Assembly: GCA_030835135.1 (NCBI GenBank) | Contig: JAUQWO010000014.1 | Coordinates: 1-64,000, forward strand | Length of the DNA: 64,000 bases | Origin: Bacteroidota bacterium | GTDB lineage: Bacteria > Bacteroidota > Ignavibacteria > UBA10030 > UBA6906 | Reading direction: 5' to 3' | In this document: in pieces, positions 8,487-18,877 of the stretch | Position numbering within the stretch: position 1 is the stretch's first letter | Layout: every line of letters starts with the position of its first letter | The notes under the pieces: model-generated | The model's database searches: none | The model's input: the letters and a program-made list of their open reading frames with translations, nothing else | Told to the model about the DNA's origin: nothing | Position numbers and translations under genes: made by a program

Positions 8487-9722
8487 TTACCGGACCAGCA
8501 GGAGTTTCCGTGTCTGGCTGAACCCGCCTGACGTCAGTCTGCACAGGTACACCCCGCTGGGCTGCGCGGTCGCATCCCATGCGTCCCGATGGACACCTTC
8601 CGACTTCTCACCGTCTGCGATCACCGCGATCTCGCGTCCGAGCAGATCCGTCACCGTGACGCGCACACTGCTGCTGTGCGGGACCACGTACTGGATCATC
8701 GTCATCCCGTTGAAGGGGTTGGGATAGTTTTGTTCGAGCGCGTATGCCGCCGGGTGGTCCACGGGGTCGATCATGGTGAGTGCAGCATCCGTCTCCAGCA
8801 GCAGCGCGAGACCGGAACGTGCGACCTCCGCGCCGTACGCCATGTTCAACGAGGTCGTGGAATCGTGTGCCGTATGGTACCAGGGTGTGAAGGTCTGTTC
8901 GATGTTGAAGAAGGCGCGGTAGCCCTGCACCGCAAATGGGTAGCTGTCACTCTGATTGCGGTAGCTCGTCGACAGGATCGGCGTCAGCGATGTGTACCGC
9001 CGGATCACGCTCGAATCCTGCACGGCAAGATCGCGCGCGTTGTCGTACCAGATGATCCGGATGGCGTTCGGCGCGCCGTGCGGACGATACGCGATCATGT
9101 CGTAGTTCTGCACCTGTACGATCGTGCGTCCCGCGGCTTTCGCGAGTGCCGCGTAATGGCTGCTCCCGACGAGCCCGAGTTCCTCCGCACCGAATGCAAT
9201 GAAGCGCAGCGTCAACCGGGGTGTGTACCCATATGTTTTGAGGACACGTGCCATTTCGAGCACCGCCGCGGTGCCGGATGCATTATCGTCCGCCCCGGGG
9301 GCGACGGTGGTGGGAGATGCGTAGGAATCGTAGTGTGCGCACACGATGATCTCTCCCCCCGATGGCTGCTGGCCGGGAAGGGTGGCGATGACGTTTCTCT
9401 GAGCAGAGGACCCTGACGTGAAGTCATCGTATGCGACGTCGGTGTACCCGAACGAGCGGAAGCGTGCATCCAGCCAGGCGGTCACGCTCTGCACGTTGGC
9501 AGCATTGGCATACCGCGTGCCGAATTCCTCCAGCCCGAGCACATGAGATGCGTATGAGGAGTCCGTCAGCCGGGGAAGATACGCGGAGATCGCGGGGGAG
9601 ACCTGTGCCCGCGCGGCCGGATCGGAGAGGATCGCCAGCAGCGACAGGATCGTGATGATGAGCCGCGCTCGACGGGAGTCGCCATCGTGGCGGGGAGCGA
9701 CGTACTGGCTCCGGTGTGACAT
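8487..9722 (-). CDS. Secreted M28 family zinc peptidase with type IX sorting domain
   Basis: A 411-residue di-zinc aminopeptidase-like enzyme. A signal peptide ends near PAARAQ. Metal ligands and catalytic residues are recognisable in order: CAHYDS, GADDNASG, FGAEELGL, QNYDM and WYHTAHDS. The last ~85 residues form a type IX sorting domain beginning with NYPNPFN and ending KLLLVR, so the protein should be exported across the outer membrane. The ATG at 9722 is preceded by GAGG/GGAGG; an in-frame ATG at 9740 is also possible because the promoter at 9770-9798 would place the RNA start near 9763. The natural substrate is unknown; surface protein digestion is likely. Confidence 0.9.
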   Translation of the reverse strand: MSHRSQYVAPRHDGDSRRARLIITILSLLAILSDPAARAQVSPAISAYLPRLTDSSYASHVLGLEEFGTRYANAANVQSVTAWLDARFRSFGYTDVAYDDFTSGSSAQRNVIATLPGQQPSGGEIIVCAHYDSYASPTTVAPGADDNASGTAAVLEMARVLKTYGYTPRLTLRFIAFGAEELGLVGSSHYAALAKAAGRTIVQVQNYDMIAYRPHGAPNAIRIIWYDNARDLAVQDSSVIRRYTSLTPILSTSYRNQSDSYPFAVQGYRAFFNIEQTFTPWYHTAHDSTTSLNMAYGAEVARSGLALLLETDAALTMIDPVDHPAAYALEQNYPNPFNGMTMIQYVVPHSSSVRVTVTDLLGREIAVIADGEKSEGVHRDAWDATAQPSGVYLCRLTSGGFSQTRKLLLVR

Positions 9723-9769
9723 GGGCCTCAGTGCCTCCATAGGGACATCGGTGTGCTGCGAACTGACAG

Positions 9770-9798
9770 AAGGTACGGGGACTCGGCGGCAGAGTCAA
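9770..9798 (-). promoter_or_regulatory. Predicted sigma70-type promoter for the M28 peptidase gene
   Basis: Minus strand: TTGACT, 17 bases, TACCTT. The leader to the ATG at 9722 would be about 40 bases. Confidence 0.6.
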
Positions 9799-9927
9799 CC
9801 ATGATGCGGTGAAGCGGCGCGTTCTGACGAGGCACATGCTCCGGGGGCACGTGGCCTTCATGCGGTCCTGTTGCCTGCCGCCCTGCCTCCGGAGTCCGCG
9901 CCTGCTGCGGTCAGCACGTGGACGAAA

Positions 9928-9956
9928 TTGACAATCCCGCTGACCGGAGGTATATT
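9928..9956 (+). promoter_or_regulatory. Strong predicted sigma70-type promoter
   Basis: TTGACA, exactly 17 bases, TATATT: an almost perfect consensus. The RNA start would be near 9963, about 40 bases before the ATG at 10004 of the small membrane protein. Confidence 0.7.
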
Positions 9957-10003
9957 CGATACGATCAGCAACCGTGATGACCCCTTCGATCCCGGAGAGC
10001 CGT

Positions 10004-10561
10004 ATGGAACTCAGAGGCACACTCTCGCGCACGTCGTTTGAAGCAGCGTTAACCCCGGCGCATGTACTAAGTGCCCAGATCGTGCAAGGTGCCATGATGC
10101 TGGGGGTCGTGGCCTTTGCGACCGTGGTATCTTTCCTGTACACGCAGGCGCCGCCCGTGGAGCCAACCGGGGCAGAGATCGATCTGGTCCGTCTCATGAC
10201 GTTCGGCCATCTTGGTTTGCTGGCCGTGAATGTCGGGGTGAGCCTCTTCCTTGCCCGGCGCGTGTTCTCACCGGAGGCTCTCGGGGAAGGCGTGGGCCAG
10301 ATCGATGCAACGACACTGGCTGCAAAGGCCGTGCAGCAGCAGCGGGCAGCGATCATCATCCGCATGGCGCTGCTGGAAGGGTCTGCGTTCTTCGGTCTCG
10401 TCATTTGTCTGCTGGCCACGACGAATGGGGTCCTGGGGAGCGCGCCCGAATACTGGATCAACCTTCTGTCCCCGTTTCTGATCATCGGCTTCGGGATCGC
10501 CACATTTCCGACGAAAGAACGCCTTGTTTCGTGGTTTGAGGAGCGGTTCCTGGCCTCCTGA
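10004..10561 (+). CDS. Uncharacterised four-helix membrane protein
   Basis: I do not recognise a family for this 185-residue protein. It has four likely membrane helices (about residues 22-48, 61-86, 114-139 and 147-165) and a loop after helix 2 rich in small residues. The ATG at 10004 is chosen because GGAG lies six bases upstream and the strong promoter at 9928-9956 gives it a short leader; the frame is open a further 30 bases to a GTG. It stands alone between the M28 peptidase and the ETF operon. Function unknown. Confidence 0.65.
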   Translation: MELRGTLSRTSFEAALTPAHVLSAQIVQGAMMLGVVAFATVVSFLYTQAPPVEPTGAEIDLVRLMTFGHLGLLAVNVGVSLFLARRVFSPEALGEGVGQIDATTLAAKAVQQQRAAIIIRMALLEGSAFFGLVICLLATTNGVLGSAPEYWINLLSPFLIIGFGIATFPTKERLVSWFEERFLAS

Positions 10562-10585
10562 TGTAGAGTTTTTCCACATCGGCCC

Positions 10586-10614
10586 TTGATTGCCAAAGAA
10601 TCGAGCAGTATATT
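10586..10614 (+). promoter_or_regulatory. Predicted promoter of the etfB-etfA-acyl-CoA dehydrogenase operon
   Basis: TTGATT, 17 bases, TATATT. Transcription would begin near 10621, giving an unusually long leader of about 180 bases before etfB. Confidence 0.55.
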
Positions 10615-10622
10615 TCGCGTAT

Positions 10623-10642
10623 CACCCGGTGCCCACCGGGTG
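10623..10642 (+). promoter_or_regulatory. Perfect hairpin at the 5' end of the etf leader
   Basis: CACCCGGT, loop GCCC, ACCGGGTG: an 8-bp perfect stem placed just at or after the predicted RNA start. A second small stem, GCGG/CCGC around TATTACT, follows near 10680. It may stabilise the mRNA end or be a binding element; no known riboswitch class was recognised. Confidence 0.4.
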
Positions 10643-10799
10643 CGGTCAGATCAGATCCAACCTTTCCTTCAGGGCCACAGCGGTATTACTCCGCAGCAGA
10701 AGATGTCTCGCAGGGATGCCCGCATATGCGGTTCCCCCCGCAGGCAACGAGCGCAGGTCTGACAGCGATCAGAACATAACGACAGGGTGACGAACACCT

Positions 10800-11687
10800 A
10801 TGTACCACTCGATAGTCCTCGTGAAGCAGGTCCCCGACACCGCCAACATCACCGGCAACGTGATGCAGGATGACGGCACGGTGAACAGGTCCAAACTCCC
10901 CGCCATCTTCAATCCGGAAGACAGGGTCGCGCTGGAAATGGCCCTCCGCATCAAGGATCAGTTCGGCGGCAAGATCACCGTCATGACCATGGGTCCGCCC
11001 CGTGCCTCGGATATCCTCCGGGAGTGCCTGTACATGGGGGCCGACGAGGGGGTGCTGATCAGCGATCGGAAGTTCGCCGGCGCCGATACGCTCGCCACCT
11101 CCTATGTGCTGAGCGAGGCGATCAGGAAAGAGGGATCGTACGATTTCATCTTTGCCGGCCGGCAGGCCATCGACGGCGATACGGCGCAAGTCGGGCCGCA
11201 GACATGTGAGAAGCTGGGCATCCCCCAGATCACCTATCTCGAGGAGATCCAGAAGGTCGAAGGGAAGACGCTTACGGCGAAGCGGAAGATCGAGGGCGGG
11301 TATGAGGTCGTGCGGTGTACGCTCCCCGTCCTGGTCACGGTCATCAAGGATGCGGTCGAACCCCGTCCGTTCAGTGCGAAGCGTGTGATGGCGTTCAAGG
11401 GCGCCAAATCGCTGATGGAGATCGAAAAGATGGCGGAAGGGAACTCCTTGCTGTACGTCGATCAGCTCCGCCACGAATTCGAGGCACGGCAGCTCTTCAT
11501 CCGCACGCTCACCATGGATGACCTGAAGCTGGACGCGGACCGGTGCGGCGTGCACGGCTCGCCGACGAAGGTCTATAAAGTGGAGTCGGTCGTTCTTGCG
11601 GGCGGCGACCGCGAGATGATCGAGCCGACCAAGACCGGATTGGGCAAGCTGGTCGACAAACTGATGGAAGACCATATCCTGGGATGA
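10800..11687 (+). CDS. etfB: Electron transfer flavoprotein subunit beta
   Basis: A 295-residue EtfB, the AMP-binding subunit of the heterodimer that accepts electrons from acyl-CoA dehydrogenases. The start YHSIVLVKQVPDTANI and the family motif GRQAIDGDTAQVGPQ (about residues 119-133) are diagnostic. It is somewhat longer than the approximately 255-residue mitochondrial type, because of a C-terminal extension. It is followed by etfA after 7 bp and by an acyl-CoA dehydrogenase, so the operon encodes both donor and acceptor. A long leader with a hairpin precedes it. Confidence 0.95.
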   Translation: MYHSIVLVKQVPDTANITGNVMQDDGTVNRSKLPAIFNPEDRVALEMALRIKDQFGGKITVMTMGPPRASDILRECLYMGADEGVLISDRKFAGADTLATSYVLSEAIRKEGSYDFIFAGRQAIDGDTAQVGPQTCEKLGIPQITYLEEIQKVEGKTLTAKRKIEGGYEVVRCTLPVLVTVIKDAVEPRPFSAKRVMAFKGAKSLMEIEKMAEGNSLLYVDQLRHEFEARQLFIRTLTMDDLKLDADRCGVHGSPTKVYKVESVVLAGGDREMIEPTKTGLGKLVDKLMEDHILG

Positions 11688-11694
11688 TGCGCAC

Positions 11695-12714
11695 ATGAGC
11701 ACGACAACACGTGATGTCTGGGTATTCATCGAGCAGCGGAACGGGAAACCGGCCGACGTGAGTCTCGAGCTCCTGTGCAAGGGTCGCAAGCTCGCACAGG
11801 CGATGGGTGGTGCGGTGAAAGCCGTGGTGATGGGCGACAGCGTGGACGCGCTGATCGCCGAGGCGTTCCGGTTCGGGGCGGACGAAGCGATCGTGATCGC
11901 GGACCGGGCCCTGGCACAGTACCGCACACTTCCGTATGGCAGGATCCTGTCAGACCTGGTGCGGGAACACACGCCGCGGATCGTTCTCTTCGGTGCAACG
12001 ATCATCGGCCGCGATCTTGCACCGCGGGTCGCATCGGCGACGCGGAGCGGGCTGACCGCCGACTGCACCGATCTGCAGATCTCGAATGTGAATTACCTCC
12101 GCAAGGAATATGCGGACCTGCTCCTGCAGATCCGTCCGGCGTTCGGTGGCAACATCATCGCCACGATCATCACACCCGACAATCCGGTCCAGATGGCCAC
12201 GGTCCGTGAAGGCGTCATGGAAATGCACCCTGCCGACCACCCGGTCGCAGGTCCCGTGACGCGCATCCCGTACGTCGCCGATGCGGTGGACGAACTGCTG
12301 GCGATCGTGGAGCAGCACCATGAAGAGAACCGTGTGAACCTGAAGGCCGCACCGGTGATCGTGGCCGGCGGGTATGGGCTGGGTACCCGGGAGAATTTCA
12401 AGCTCATCTATGACCTCGCGCATGCCCTCGGCGGGGAGGTGGCCGGCAGCCGGGCCGCGGTCGATGCGGGATTCGTGGGGCCCGACCGTCAGGTGGGGCA
12501 GACCGGCGTGACCGTCCGTCCGCGCCTGTACATCGCCGTCGGCATCTCCGGGGCCATCCAGCACCGCGCCGGCATGCAGGAATCGAACAAGATCATCGCG
12601 ATCAACACGGACGCGGATGCCCCGATCTTCGGAGTGGCGCACTATGGGATCGTCGGCGACGCCACCGAGATCATCCCCCGGTTCATCGAAGTGTATCGCA
12701 ATAAATTGAAATAG
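11695..12714 (+). CDS. etfA: Electron transfer flavoprotein subunit alpha
   Basis: A 339-residue EtfA carrying the FAD site. The C-terminal signature is intact: [21 protein letters not shown] and then [23 protein letters not shown] and [12 protein letters not shown]. With EtfB it passes electrons from the dehydrogenase encoded next to the membrane quinone pool, through an ETF:quinone oxidoreductase not present here. The start lies 7 bp after etfB. This is an ordinary, well-supported call. Confidence 0.95.
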   Translation: MSTTTRDVWVFIEQRNGKPADVSLELLCKGRKLAQAMGGAVKAVVMGDSVDALIAEAFRFGADEAIVIADRALAQYRTLPYGRILSDLVREHTPRIVLFGATIIGRDLAPRVASATRSGLTADCTDLQISNVNYLRKEYADLLLQIRPAFGGNIIATIITPDNPVQMATVREGVMEMHPADHPVAGPVTRIPYVADAVDELLAIVEQHHEENRVNLKAAPVIVAGGYGLGTRENFKLIYDLAHALGGEVAGSRAAVDAGFVGPDRQVGQTGVTVRPRLYIAVGISGAIQHRAGMQESNKIIAINTDADAPIFGVAHYGIVGDATEIIPRFIEVYRNKLK

Positions 12715-12722
12715 GCGCGACC

Positions 12723-14447
12723 ATGGCCAACTTCTTTCTTGAAAACCCCGACCTCCAGTTCCATTTCAACAGGTTCAAGCTGGAGGAGATCGTCGGCATC
12801 GCCGAGGACGACTACGAACAATCCAGGACCTACCGCTACGCGCCGGTCAATTATGCGGACGCCATCGAGAACTACCGCAAGGTGCTCGAAGTGGTCGGCG
12901 AGCTTGCCGCCAACCGCATCGCCCCCCGGGCCGCGGATGTGGACCATGAAGGTGCGCAGTGGCACGACGGCAAGGTGAGCTATGCCGCCGGCACGCAGAA
13001 GAACCTCGAGGAGCTGTCGCAGGCCGATCTGATGGGCATGATCCTGCCGCGCAAGTACGGCGGACTCAACTTCCCGTTCACCATGTACATGATGGCCACG
13101 GAGATGATCTCGCGGGCCGATGCTTCGCTGATGAACATCTTCGGGCTTCAGGACATCGGCGACACCATTCGCAAGTTCGGCAATGAAGCGCAGCGCGAAG
13201 AATTCCTCCCCGGCTTCTGCACGGGTGAGTATACCGGCGCCATGGCATTGACCGAGCCCGATGCGGGATCCGATCTCCAGGCCGTGAAACTGCAGGCGTA
13301 CCAGAACGCGGAAGGGAAGTGGTTCCTGAAGGGGATGAAGCGCTTCATCACCAACGGGAACGGCGATGTCCTCGTGGTCCTCGCCCGCTCGGAGTCCGGC
13401 ACCAAGGACGGCCGCGGGCTCAGTATCTTCGCGTGCTATGGCCGCGATGGCGTGGTGGTCCGCCGCATCGAGAACAAGCTCGGGATCCACGGCTCCCCCA
13501 CGTGCGAGCTGCAGTTCAATGATGTCCCCGCGCAGCTGGTCGGCAGCCGGAAGTTCGGGCTCATCAAGTACACCATCGACCTGATGTACCGCGCGCGCAT
13601 GGGCGTCTCGGCGCAGGCCCTGGGCATCTCCCAGGCCGCGTACGAAGAGGCGCTGGTGTACGCGAAGGACCGTGTCCAGTTCGGGAAGTCGATCTATACC
13701 TTCCCGGCGGTCTCGAACATGCTGATCGAGATGCGCGTGACGCTCGAGATGAACCGCTCGCTCTTCTATCGGGCAGCGCAGGTCGTGGACCGGAAAGAGA
13801 AGATCGAGGAGCTGATCGAGAAGCGGAAGGAAGAAGGCAAGCCGGTGACGGAGCTGGTGCAGGACCTGCGCCAGGTGACGGCGATGGCGGGCCTCATGAC
13901 CCCGCTCTCGAAGTACATCCTCACCGAGTCGGCGAACAAGATCACCTACGATGCGCTCCAGATCCATGGCGGCACGGGCTATATGAAGGAGTTCCGCGTG
14001 GAACGCCTCGCCCGCGATGCGCGCATCACGAACATCTACGAGGGCACCTCGCAGCTGCAGATCGTCGCCCTCTACGGGTCGGTCATCAACGACATCATGC
14101 GGGCCGAATTCGAGAAGAATGAAGCACGGGAATACCGTGGTGGCCTCACGCAGCTGGCGGCGAGCCTGAAGGAGATCCGCGGTCTCTTCATCGATTGCCT
14201 GCGGTACGTCAACGAGAAGAAGGACAAGACGTACCAGGAGGTTGCCGCGAAGGATCTCGTGGAACTCTATGGCTATCTGGTGATCGGCTACCTCCTGCTC
14301 GACGAAGCAGAAGAGAACGACCGGAAGGTCTTCATCGCGAACCGTTACATCCTGACCTCCCTTGCGTCCGCCCGGCGGAATGCGGAGAGCATCAAGAGCG
14401 GCGTGTTCACGGACCTTCTCCATGCGGACTCCATCCTGCAGGTCTAG
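12723..14447 (+). CDS. Acyl-CoA dehydrogenase family protein
   Basis: A 574-residue flavoprotein that introduces a double bond into an acyl-CoA and hands electrons to ETF. The core holds the FAD-binding signature TEPDAGSDLQAVKL and the late ARITNIYEGTSQLQ with the likely catalytic Glu. It is longer than the classic approximately 380-residue enzymes because of a C-terminal helical extension (about residues 430-574), as in the larger family members. It follows etfA by 8 bp in the same operon. The preferred chain length is not readable from sequence. A hairpin terminator follows at 14474-14501. Confidence 0.92.
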   Translation: MANFFLENPDLQFHFNRFKLEEIVGIAEDDYEQSRTYRYAPVNYADAIENYRKVLEVVGELAANRIAPRAADVDHEGAQWHDGKVSYAAGTQKNLEELSQADLMGMILPRKYGGLNFPFTMYMMATEMISRADASLMNIFGLQDIGDTIRKFGNEAQREEFLPGFCTGEYTGAMALTEPDAGSDLQAVKLQAYQNAEGKWFLKGMKRFITNGNGDVLVVLARSESGTKDGRGLSIFACYGRDGVVVRRIENKLGIHGSPTCELQFNDVPAQLVGSRKFGLIKYTIDLMYRARMGVSAQALGISQAAYEEALVYAKDRVQFGKSIYTFPAVSNMLIEMRVTLEMNRSLFYRAAQVVDRKEKIEELIEKRKEEGKPVTELVQDLRQVTAMAGLMTPLSKYILTESANKITYDALQIHGGTGYMKEFRVERLARDARITNIYEGTSQLQIVALYGSVINDIMRAEFEKNEAREYRGGLTQLAASLKEIRGLFIDCLRYVNEKKDKTYQEVAAKDLVELYGYLVIGYLLLDEAEENDRKVFIANRYILTSLASARRNAESIKSGVFTDLLHADSILQV

Positions 14448-14473
14448 CGGCACCTCATCGATCGCACCACGCC

Positions 14474-14501
14474 ACGGGCGTTCCGGTCACGGGACGCCCG
14501 T
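14474..14501 (+). terminator. Hairpin terminator after the ETF operon
   Basis: ACGGGCGTTCC, loop GGTCAC, GGGACGCCCGT: an 11-bp stem with one G-T pair, 27 bp past the stop. The following T-run is weak. Confidence 0.5.
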
Positions 14502-14533
14502 TCGCTGTTCCTGCCCCGGGCGATGGCCGTGTG

Positions 14534-14562
14534 TTGAATCTCTCCTCTCTTCGCGCTACATT
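14534..14562 (+). promoter_or_regulatory. Predicted promoter of the nucleotidyltransferase/kinase-fusion pair
   Basis: TTGAAT, 17 bases, TACATT; leader to the ATG at 14628 of about 60 bases. Confidence 0.55.
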
Positions 14563-14627
14563 GAGCCATTTCCAGCACCGCGGTTGTGCATACCTGGGTC
14601 ACGTGCAGTACCCCCGGAGGAACACGG

Positions 14628-15491
14628 ATGAAAGTGGCAAAAGCGATCGTCACCGCCGCAGCGCGGGGGCAACGGAGTCTTCCGTTGCAGACACTCATCG
14701 ACAGGGACGGGCAGCAGAAATCGGTCCTCGGGATCGTGATCGAGGAGATCATGCGCGCAGGGGTCCAGGAGATCTGTCTGATCGTGCATCCCGACGACGA
14801 ATCCGCCTACCGGTCGGTGGCCGGCGACGCCGCACGGCATGTCACGTTCATCCCCCAGCACGACGCCCGTGGCTATGGCCATGCGCTCTGGTGCGCCCGG
14901 GATTTTGCCGGCAAGGAACCGTTCCTGCATCTCGTCGGCGATCACCTGTATGTCAGCCGTACATCGACCGGTTGTGCCCAGCGCGTGGTGGAGACAGCGG
15001 TCAAGGAATCGTGCGCGCTGTCGGGCGTGCAGGCCACCCGCGAAGCGCTCCTGCCGAACTTCGGCGCCCTCGCGGGCAAACGGATCAGCGGGAAGACCGA
15101 CCTCTATACGGTCGATCATGTGATCGAGAAGCCGAGTCCCACGGAAGCCGAACAGCATCTGATCACGCCCGGACTCAGGGCCGGGCACTATCTCTGCTTC
15201 TTCGGGATCCATGTGCTCACCCCCGCGATCATGGAGATCCTCGACGCTCAGGTGGCGGCCGCCGACCGTGTGCCGACGATCTCTGCCGCACTCCGCGAGC
15301 TTGCGGGAAAGGAAAAGTACCTCGCCCTGGAGATGCACGACTACCGGTACAATGTCGGCGTCAAGTATGGTCTCCTGAATGCCCAGTTCGCGCTCGCGCT
15401 CTCCGGTAACGACCGGGAAGACGTCATCGCCATGCTGATGGAGCTCCTGCTCCAGCGCGAGCAGCATGCCCGGGAACGGGGTCCGGCATGA
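14628..15491 (+). CDS. GalU-like nucleotidyltransferase with an altered active-site loop
   Basis: A 287-residue protein with the fold of UTP-glucose-1-phosphate uridylyltransferases. Supporting motifs are [24 protein letters not shown] (abridged: GYGHALW and LVGDH, about residues 82-106), [20 protein letters not shown] and the late [16 protein letters not shown]. The glycine-rich loop normally reading GLGTR is here ARGQR in the context [17 protein letters not shown], so phosphate binding may differ or activity may be lost. The ATG at 14628 has GGAGG seven bases upstream. It overlaps the following kinase fusion by four bases (ATGA), so the two products are probably made in step and may form a complex. 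Confidence 0.8.
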   Translation: MKVAKAIVTAAARGQRSLPLQTLIDRDGQQKSVLGIVIEEIMRAGVQEICLIVHPDDESAYRSVAGDAARHVTFIPQHDARGYGHALWCARDFAGKEPFLHLVGDHLYVSRTSTGCAQRVVETAVKESCALSGVQATREALLPNFGALAGKRISGKTDLYTVDHVIEKPSPTEAEQHLITPGLRAGHYLCFFGIHVLTPAIMEILDAQVAAADRVPTISAALRELAGKEKYLALEMHDYRYNVGVKYGLLNAQFALALSGNDREDVIAMLMELLLQREQHARERGPA

Positions 15492-18400
15492 GCCGCCTGA
15501 CAGAGATCATCACCTCCCGTGATCCGCAGGTGCGCGACCGGAGCCTGGGGGAGGTCTGCGGAAGCGCCTCCACCGCCGTACTCCTTGAAGAATGTGCGGC
15601 GCTGGAAGCATACCGCCATACGGCGTCGAACTTGTATGAACAGGTGCGCGCCCTGTTCTTCCTGTACGCCATCCACCGCTTCTACCTTCCGCACGCAGGG
15701 GGCATTGCCCGGCGCGGCGACATTCCGTTCGATGGCTATGCCGACCTCCTGAACCGCAGGTTCGAGGAGGCGATCCAGCGCTTTCTGGCGATCCAGGACC
15801 ATCAGGGACCCCATGATGGCATCTCGAGCGCGCTCGCGGCAGCATACCGCAGTCTTGGATTTCAAACGCTGGCAGATCAGGTCCGGGCGAGCGTCCGCTC
15901 GGTCCGCGGCAACCAATGGATGTTCCGTACCGGGCATCCCTCCGACCATCCGCTGAGGATCAACCGGCGCCTGCTGCAGCGCACCGATGGGCTCTTCCCC
16001 GTTATGCACGAGCGCACGCCTGTGCGCATGGATCTCTCCCACAGCGGCTGGAGCGACATCTTCTTCCTCGGGATGGATTTCCCCGAAGGCGCACGCGTCC
16101 TCAATATCTCCGTCGATCTCGCCGTGCGGGAAGAGGGAACCACCGCAGCACCGACCCCACCAGTGGAAGCGTATGTGCGTGTCATCGACGCTCCGGTGAT
16201 CCGGCTGGTCAGCACCGACCTGCGAACGAGCATCGACTGCACGTCCTTCGCCCAGCTGTTTGATTTTGCCGCGGACTATCTCGGACTCCTGAAGGCGGCC
16301 GTGATCGCGTCGGGGATCGTCCCTCCCGGTATGGAGGGTGCGCATCAGCCGCTGGAAGAGTTGCTCGCCCGCATGATCGGCCCCGGTCTCGGGTTGGAGA
16401 TCGTGAGCCAGGTGAACGGCATTCCGAAGGGTTCACGTCTGGCGGTCTCCACGACACTCCTTGCCTCCATTATTGCCGCATGCATGCGTGCGACCGGACA
16501 GACGGCGAGTCTCGACGGCGCGCTGACCGAAGAGGAACGCCGCACGGTCGCCGCCCGGGCCATCCTTGGTGAGTGGCTCGGTGGGTCGGGCGGCGGCTGG
16601 CAGGATTCCGGTGGAGTCTGGCCGGGCATCAAACTCATCGAAGGTGTTGTCAGCGGAGAAGGGGATGCGGAGTTCGGCATCAGTCGTGGCTGCCTCCTGC
16701 CCCGACACCGGGTCTTTACGGCGGCGGAGGTCACTGCTCCGACGCGTGCGCGTCTGCAGGAAAGTCTCGTGCTCGTTCATGGTGGCATGGCGCAGGACGT
16801 CGGGCCCATCCTCGAGATGGTCACCGAACGGTACCTGCTGCGGTCGGCCGACGAGTGGAAAGGTCGGCGTGAGGCCCTGCGCCTGTTCGACGACATCATC
16901 GGTCACCTCACCCATGGCGACATCCGGGCGCTGGGCGGTGCCACGCACCGGAATTTCTTCGGACCGATCCAGACCATCATCCCGTGGGCATCCAATCTCT
17001 ACACGGAATCCATCGTGACGCGCATCGCGCGGGAATTGGGGAAGGACTTCTGGGGGTTCTGGATGCTTGGCGGCATGTCGGGCGGCGGCATGGGCTTCCT
17101 GTTCGATCCCGCCGTCAAACCGCGGGCACAGACACGGCTGCACACGGTGATGCGCGAGGAGAAACGACGCTATCAGGATGGCATACCCTTCGCCATCGAG
17201 CCGGTGGTCTATGATTTCGCCGTCAACGAGAACGGGTCCTGGGGGACGCTGCATTGCGGAATCGACGCGCTGATGCCCCGTGCGTACTACACGCTCACCG
17301 TCCCCCATCTCCTCAGGCGGGATCCGCGGGAACTCTCTGCAGCCCAGCGCCGCGAACTCGAACAACTCACGGCATCGAGCCGGTCGGTGCCGTCGCTTGA
17401 CGGGACCCTTCAGGGGATCGTCGACCGTATGATGCCCGACCGCGGTGCGCAGAACGCCGAAGAGCTCTCCCTGGACGATCTGTTACGCAGGTATGGGTTC
17501 GACCGGACGCACCATGAGCAGATCAAAGCAGATCTCCGCAGCGGTCGCATCGGGCTTGCACAGAACCGGTTGCCGATCAATACGGAGATCGATGATGTGG
17601 ATGCCGCGGATGTCGCGGACTGCACGGCACCGTCGCCGGAAGAATACCTGGCGATCGGCGAAAAGGCCCTCGCCGCTGGTTCTGTTGCCGTGCTGACGCT
17701 CGCTGCCGGTGCGGGAAGCCGGTGGACCCGGGGTGCCGGCACGGTGAAGGCGTTGCACCCCTTCTGCCGGCTCGGCGGTGTGTACCGCTCGTTCATCGAG
17801 ACCCACCTCGCGAAGAGCAGGTCGACGTCGGACCGCTATGGCGTGCAGGTCCCCCACATCATCTCGACCGGGTACCTGACACACGATGCGATCGCGCGTG
17901 CGCTGGCAGCGGAAGAGAACTACGGCTATGGCGGCGGCGTGCACCTGTCGCCGGGCTCGAGCATCGGACTCCGTCTGGTGCCGACCGTGCGCGACCTGCG
18001 GTTCGCCTGGATGGAGATGCCGCAGCAGCTGCTCGACGCCCAGGCGCAGAAAGTGCTGGACAGCCTGCACGCGTCGCTGATGGACTGGGCGGAGCGCGCG
18101 GGTGAGGCGACGGATTATACGGACAACGTCCCGATGCAGTGCCTCCACCCGGTCGGACACTGGTACGAAGTGCCGACGCTCTTCCGGAATGGCGTTCTGC
18201 AACGCATTCTGGAACAGCGTCCCGGACTGAAGCACATCCTCGTCCATAATGTGGATACGATGGGCGCCAATCTCGATCCGGCGTTGCTCGGACGTCACAT
18301 CGCGAGCGGAGCAGGGATGACCGTCGAGGTGATCCATCGCCGGCTCGAGGACCGGGGGGGCGGGCTTGCGAAGACCGATGGGCGCGTGCGGTTGATCGAA

Positions 18401-18814
18401 GGGCTCGCATTGCCGCGTGAAGAGTACGAGTTCCGCCTGTCGTACTACAACACCGCCACGTATTGGCTCGACATAGACCGGATCCTCGCCGCGTTCGGTC
18501 TCACCCGGAACGATCTCGGCGATCGCGAGAAGGTGCACCGTGCGGTACGCGACCTCGCGATGCGCATGCCGACGTATATCACGCTGAAGAACGTGAAGAA
18601 GCGGTGGGGGAAGGGGCAGGAGGATGTGTTCCCCACGCTGCAGTTTGAGAAGCTCTGGGGCGACATGACGATCCTTCCGGGCCTGGCCTGTTCGTATATG
18701 GCCGTTCACCGCGAACGGGGTCAGCAGCTGAAGGAACCAGCCCAGATGGATGGGTGGTTACGCGATGGCTCGGCCGCGTATGTGAATGCGCTCTGCTCCT
18801 GGGGATCTGGCTGA
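15488..18814 (+). CDS. Fusion of GHMP sugar kinase and UDP-sugar pyrophosphorylase
   Basis: A 1108-residue protein of two enzymes. Residues up to about 700 contain a GHMP kinase of the fucokinase/heptose-kinase kind: [11 protein letters not shown] at 312-322, [10 protein letters not shown] at 364-373 and the C-terminal GGMSGGGMG at 528-536. Residues from about 730 on are a UDPGP-type pyrophosphorylase: LAAGAGSR at 738-745, [13 protein letters not shown] at 919-931 and EDRGGGLAK at 954-962, followed by the [12 protein letters not shown] segment. The N-terminal ~300 residues match no family I can name. Together the parts could phosphorylate a free sugar and activate it to a nucleotide sugar, as FKP does, but with the domains in the opposite order. 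Sugar and nucleotide are unknown. It overlaps the GalU-like gene by 4 bp. Confidence 0.8.
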   Translation: MSRLTEIITSRDPQVRDRSLGEVCGSASTAVLLEECAALEAYRHTASNLYEQVRALFFLYAIHRFYLPHAGGIARRGDIPFDGYADLLNRRFEEAIQRFLAIQDHQGPHDGISSALAAAYRSLGFQTLADQVRASVRSVRGNQWMFRTGHPSDHPLRINRRLLQRTDGLFPVMHERTPVRMDLSHSGWSDIFFLGMDFPEGARVLNISVDLAVREEGTTAAPTPPVEAYVRVIDAPVIRLVSTDLRTSIDCTSFAQLFDFAADYLGLLKAAVIASGIVPPGMEGAHQPLEELLARMIGPGLGLEIVSQVNGIPKGSRLAVSTTLLASIIAACMRATGQTASLDGALTEEERRTVAARAILGEWLGGSGGGWQDSGGVWPGIKLIEGVVSGEGDAEFGISRGCLLPRHRVFTAAEVTAPTRARLQESLVLVHGGMAQDVGPILEMVTERYLLRSADEWKGRREALRLFDDIIGHLTHGDIRALGGATHRNFFGPIQTIIPWASNLYTESIVTRIARELGKDFWGFWMLGGMSGGGMGFLFDPAVKPRAQTRLHTVMREEKRRYQDGIPFAIEPVVYDFAVNENGSWGTLHCGIDALMPRAYYTLTVPHLLRRDPRELSAAQRRELEQLTASSRSVPSLDGTLQGIVDRMMPDRGAQNAEELSLDDLLRRYGFDRTHHEQIKADLRSGRIGLAQNRLPINTEIDDVDAADVADCTAPSPEEYLAIGEKALAAGSVAVLTLAAGAGSRWTRGAGTVKALHPFCRLGGVYRSFIETHLAKSRSTSDRYGVQVPHIISTGYLTHDAIARALAAEENYGYGGGVHLSPGSSIGLRLVPTVRDLRFAWMEMPQQLLDAQAQKVLDSLHASLMDWAERAGEATDYTDNVPMQCLHPVGHWYEVPTLFRNGVLQRILEQRPGLKHILVHNVDTMGANLDPALLGRHIASGAGMTVEVIHRRLEDRGGGLAKTDGRVRLIEGLALPREEYEFRLSYYNTATYWLDIDRILAAFGLTRNDLGDREKVHRAVRDLAMRMPTYITLKNVKKRWGKGQEDVFPTLQFEKLWGDMTILPGLACSYMAVHRERGQQLKEPAQMDGWLRDGSAAYVNALCSWGSG

Positions 18815-18877
18815 TCGGCCCCCTGCAGAATCGCCTGTTCCCTGATAGCCAACCGTTCACCAGCAGCCATGAGTATG

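Noticed and set aside
12642-14453. A roughly 600-codon open frame antisense to the acyl-CoA dehydrogenase gene
   Set aside because: The plus-strand gene is certain by motifs; the opposite frame reads as low-complexity charged sequence typical of shadows.
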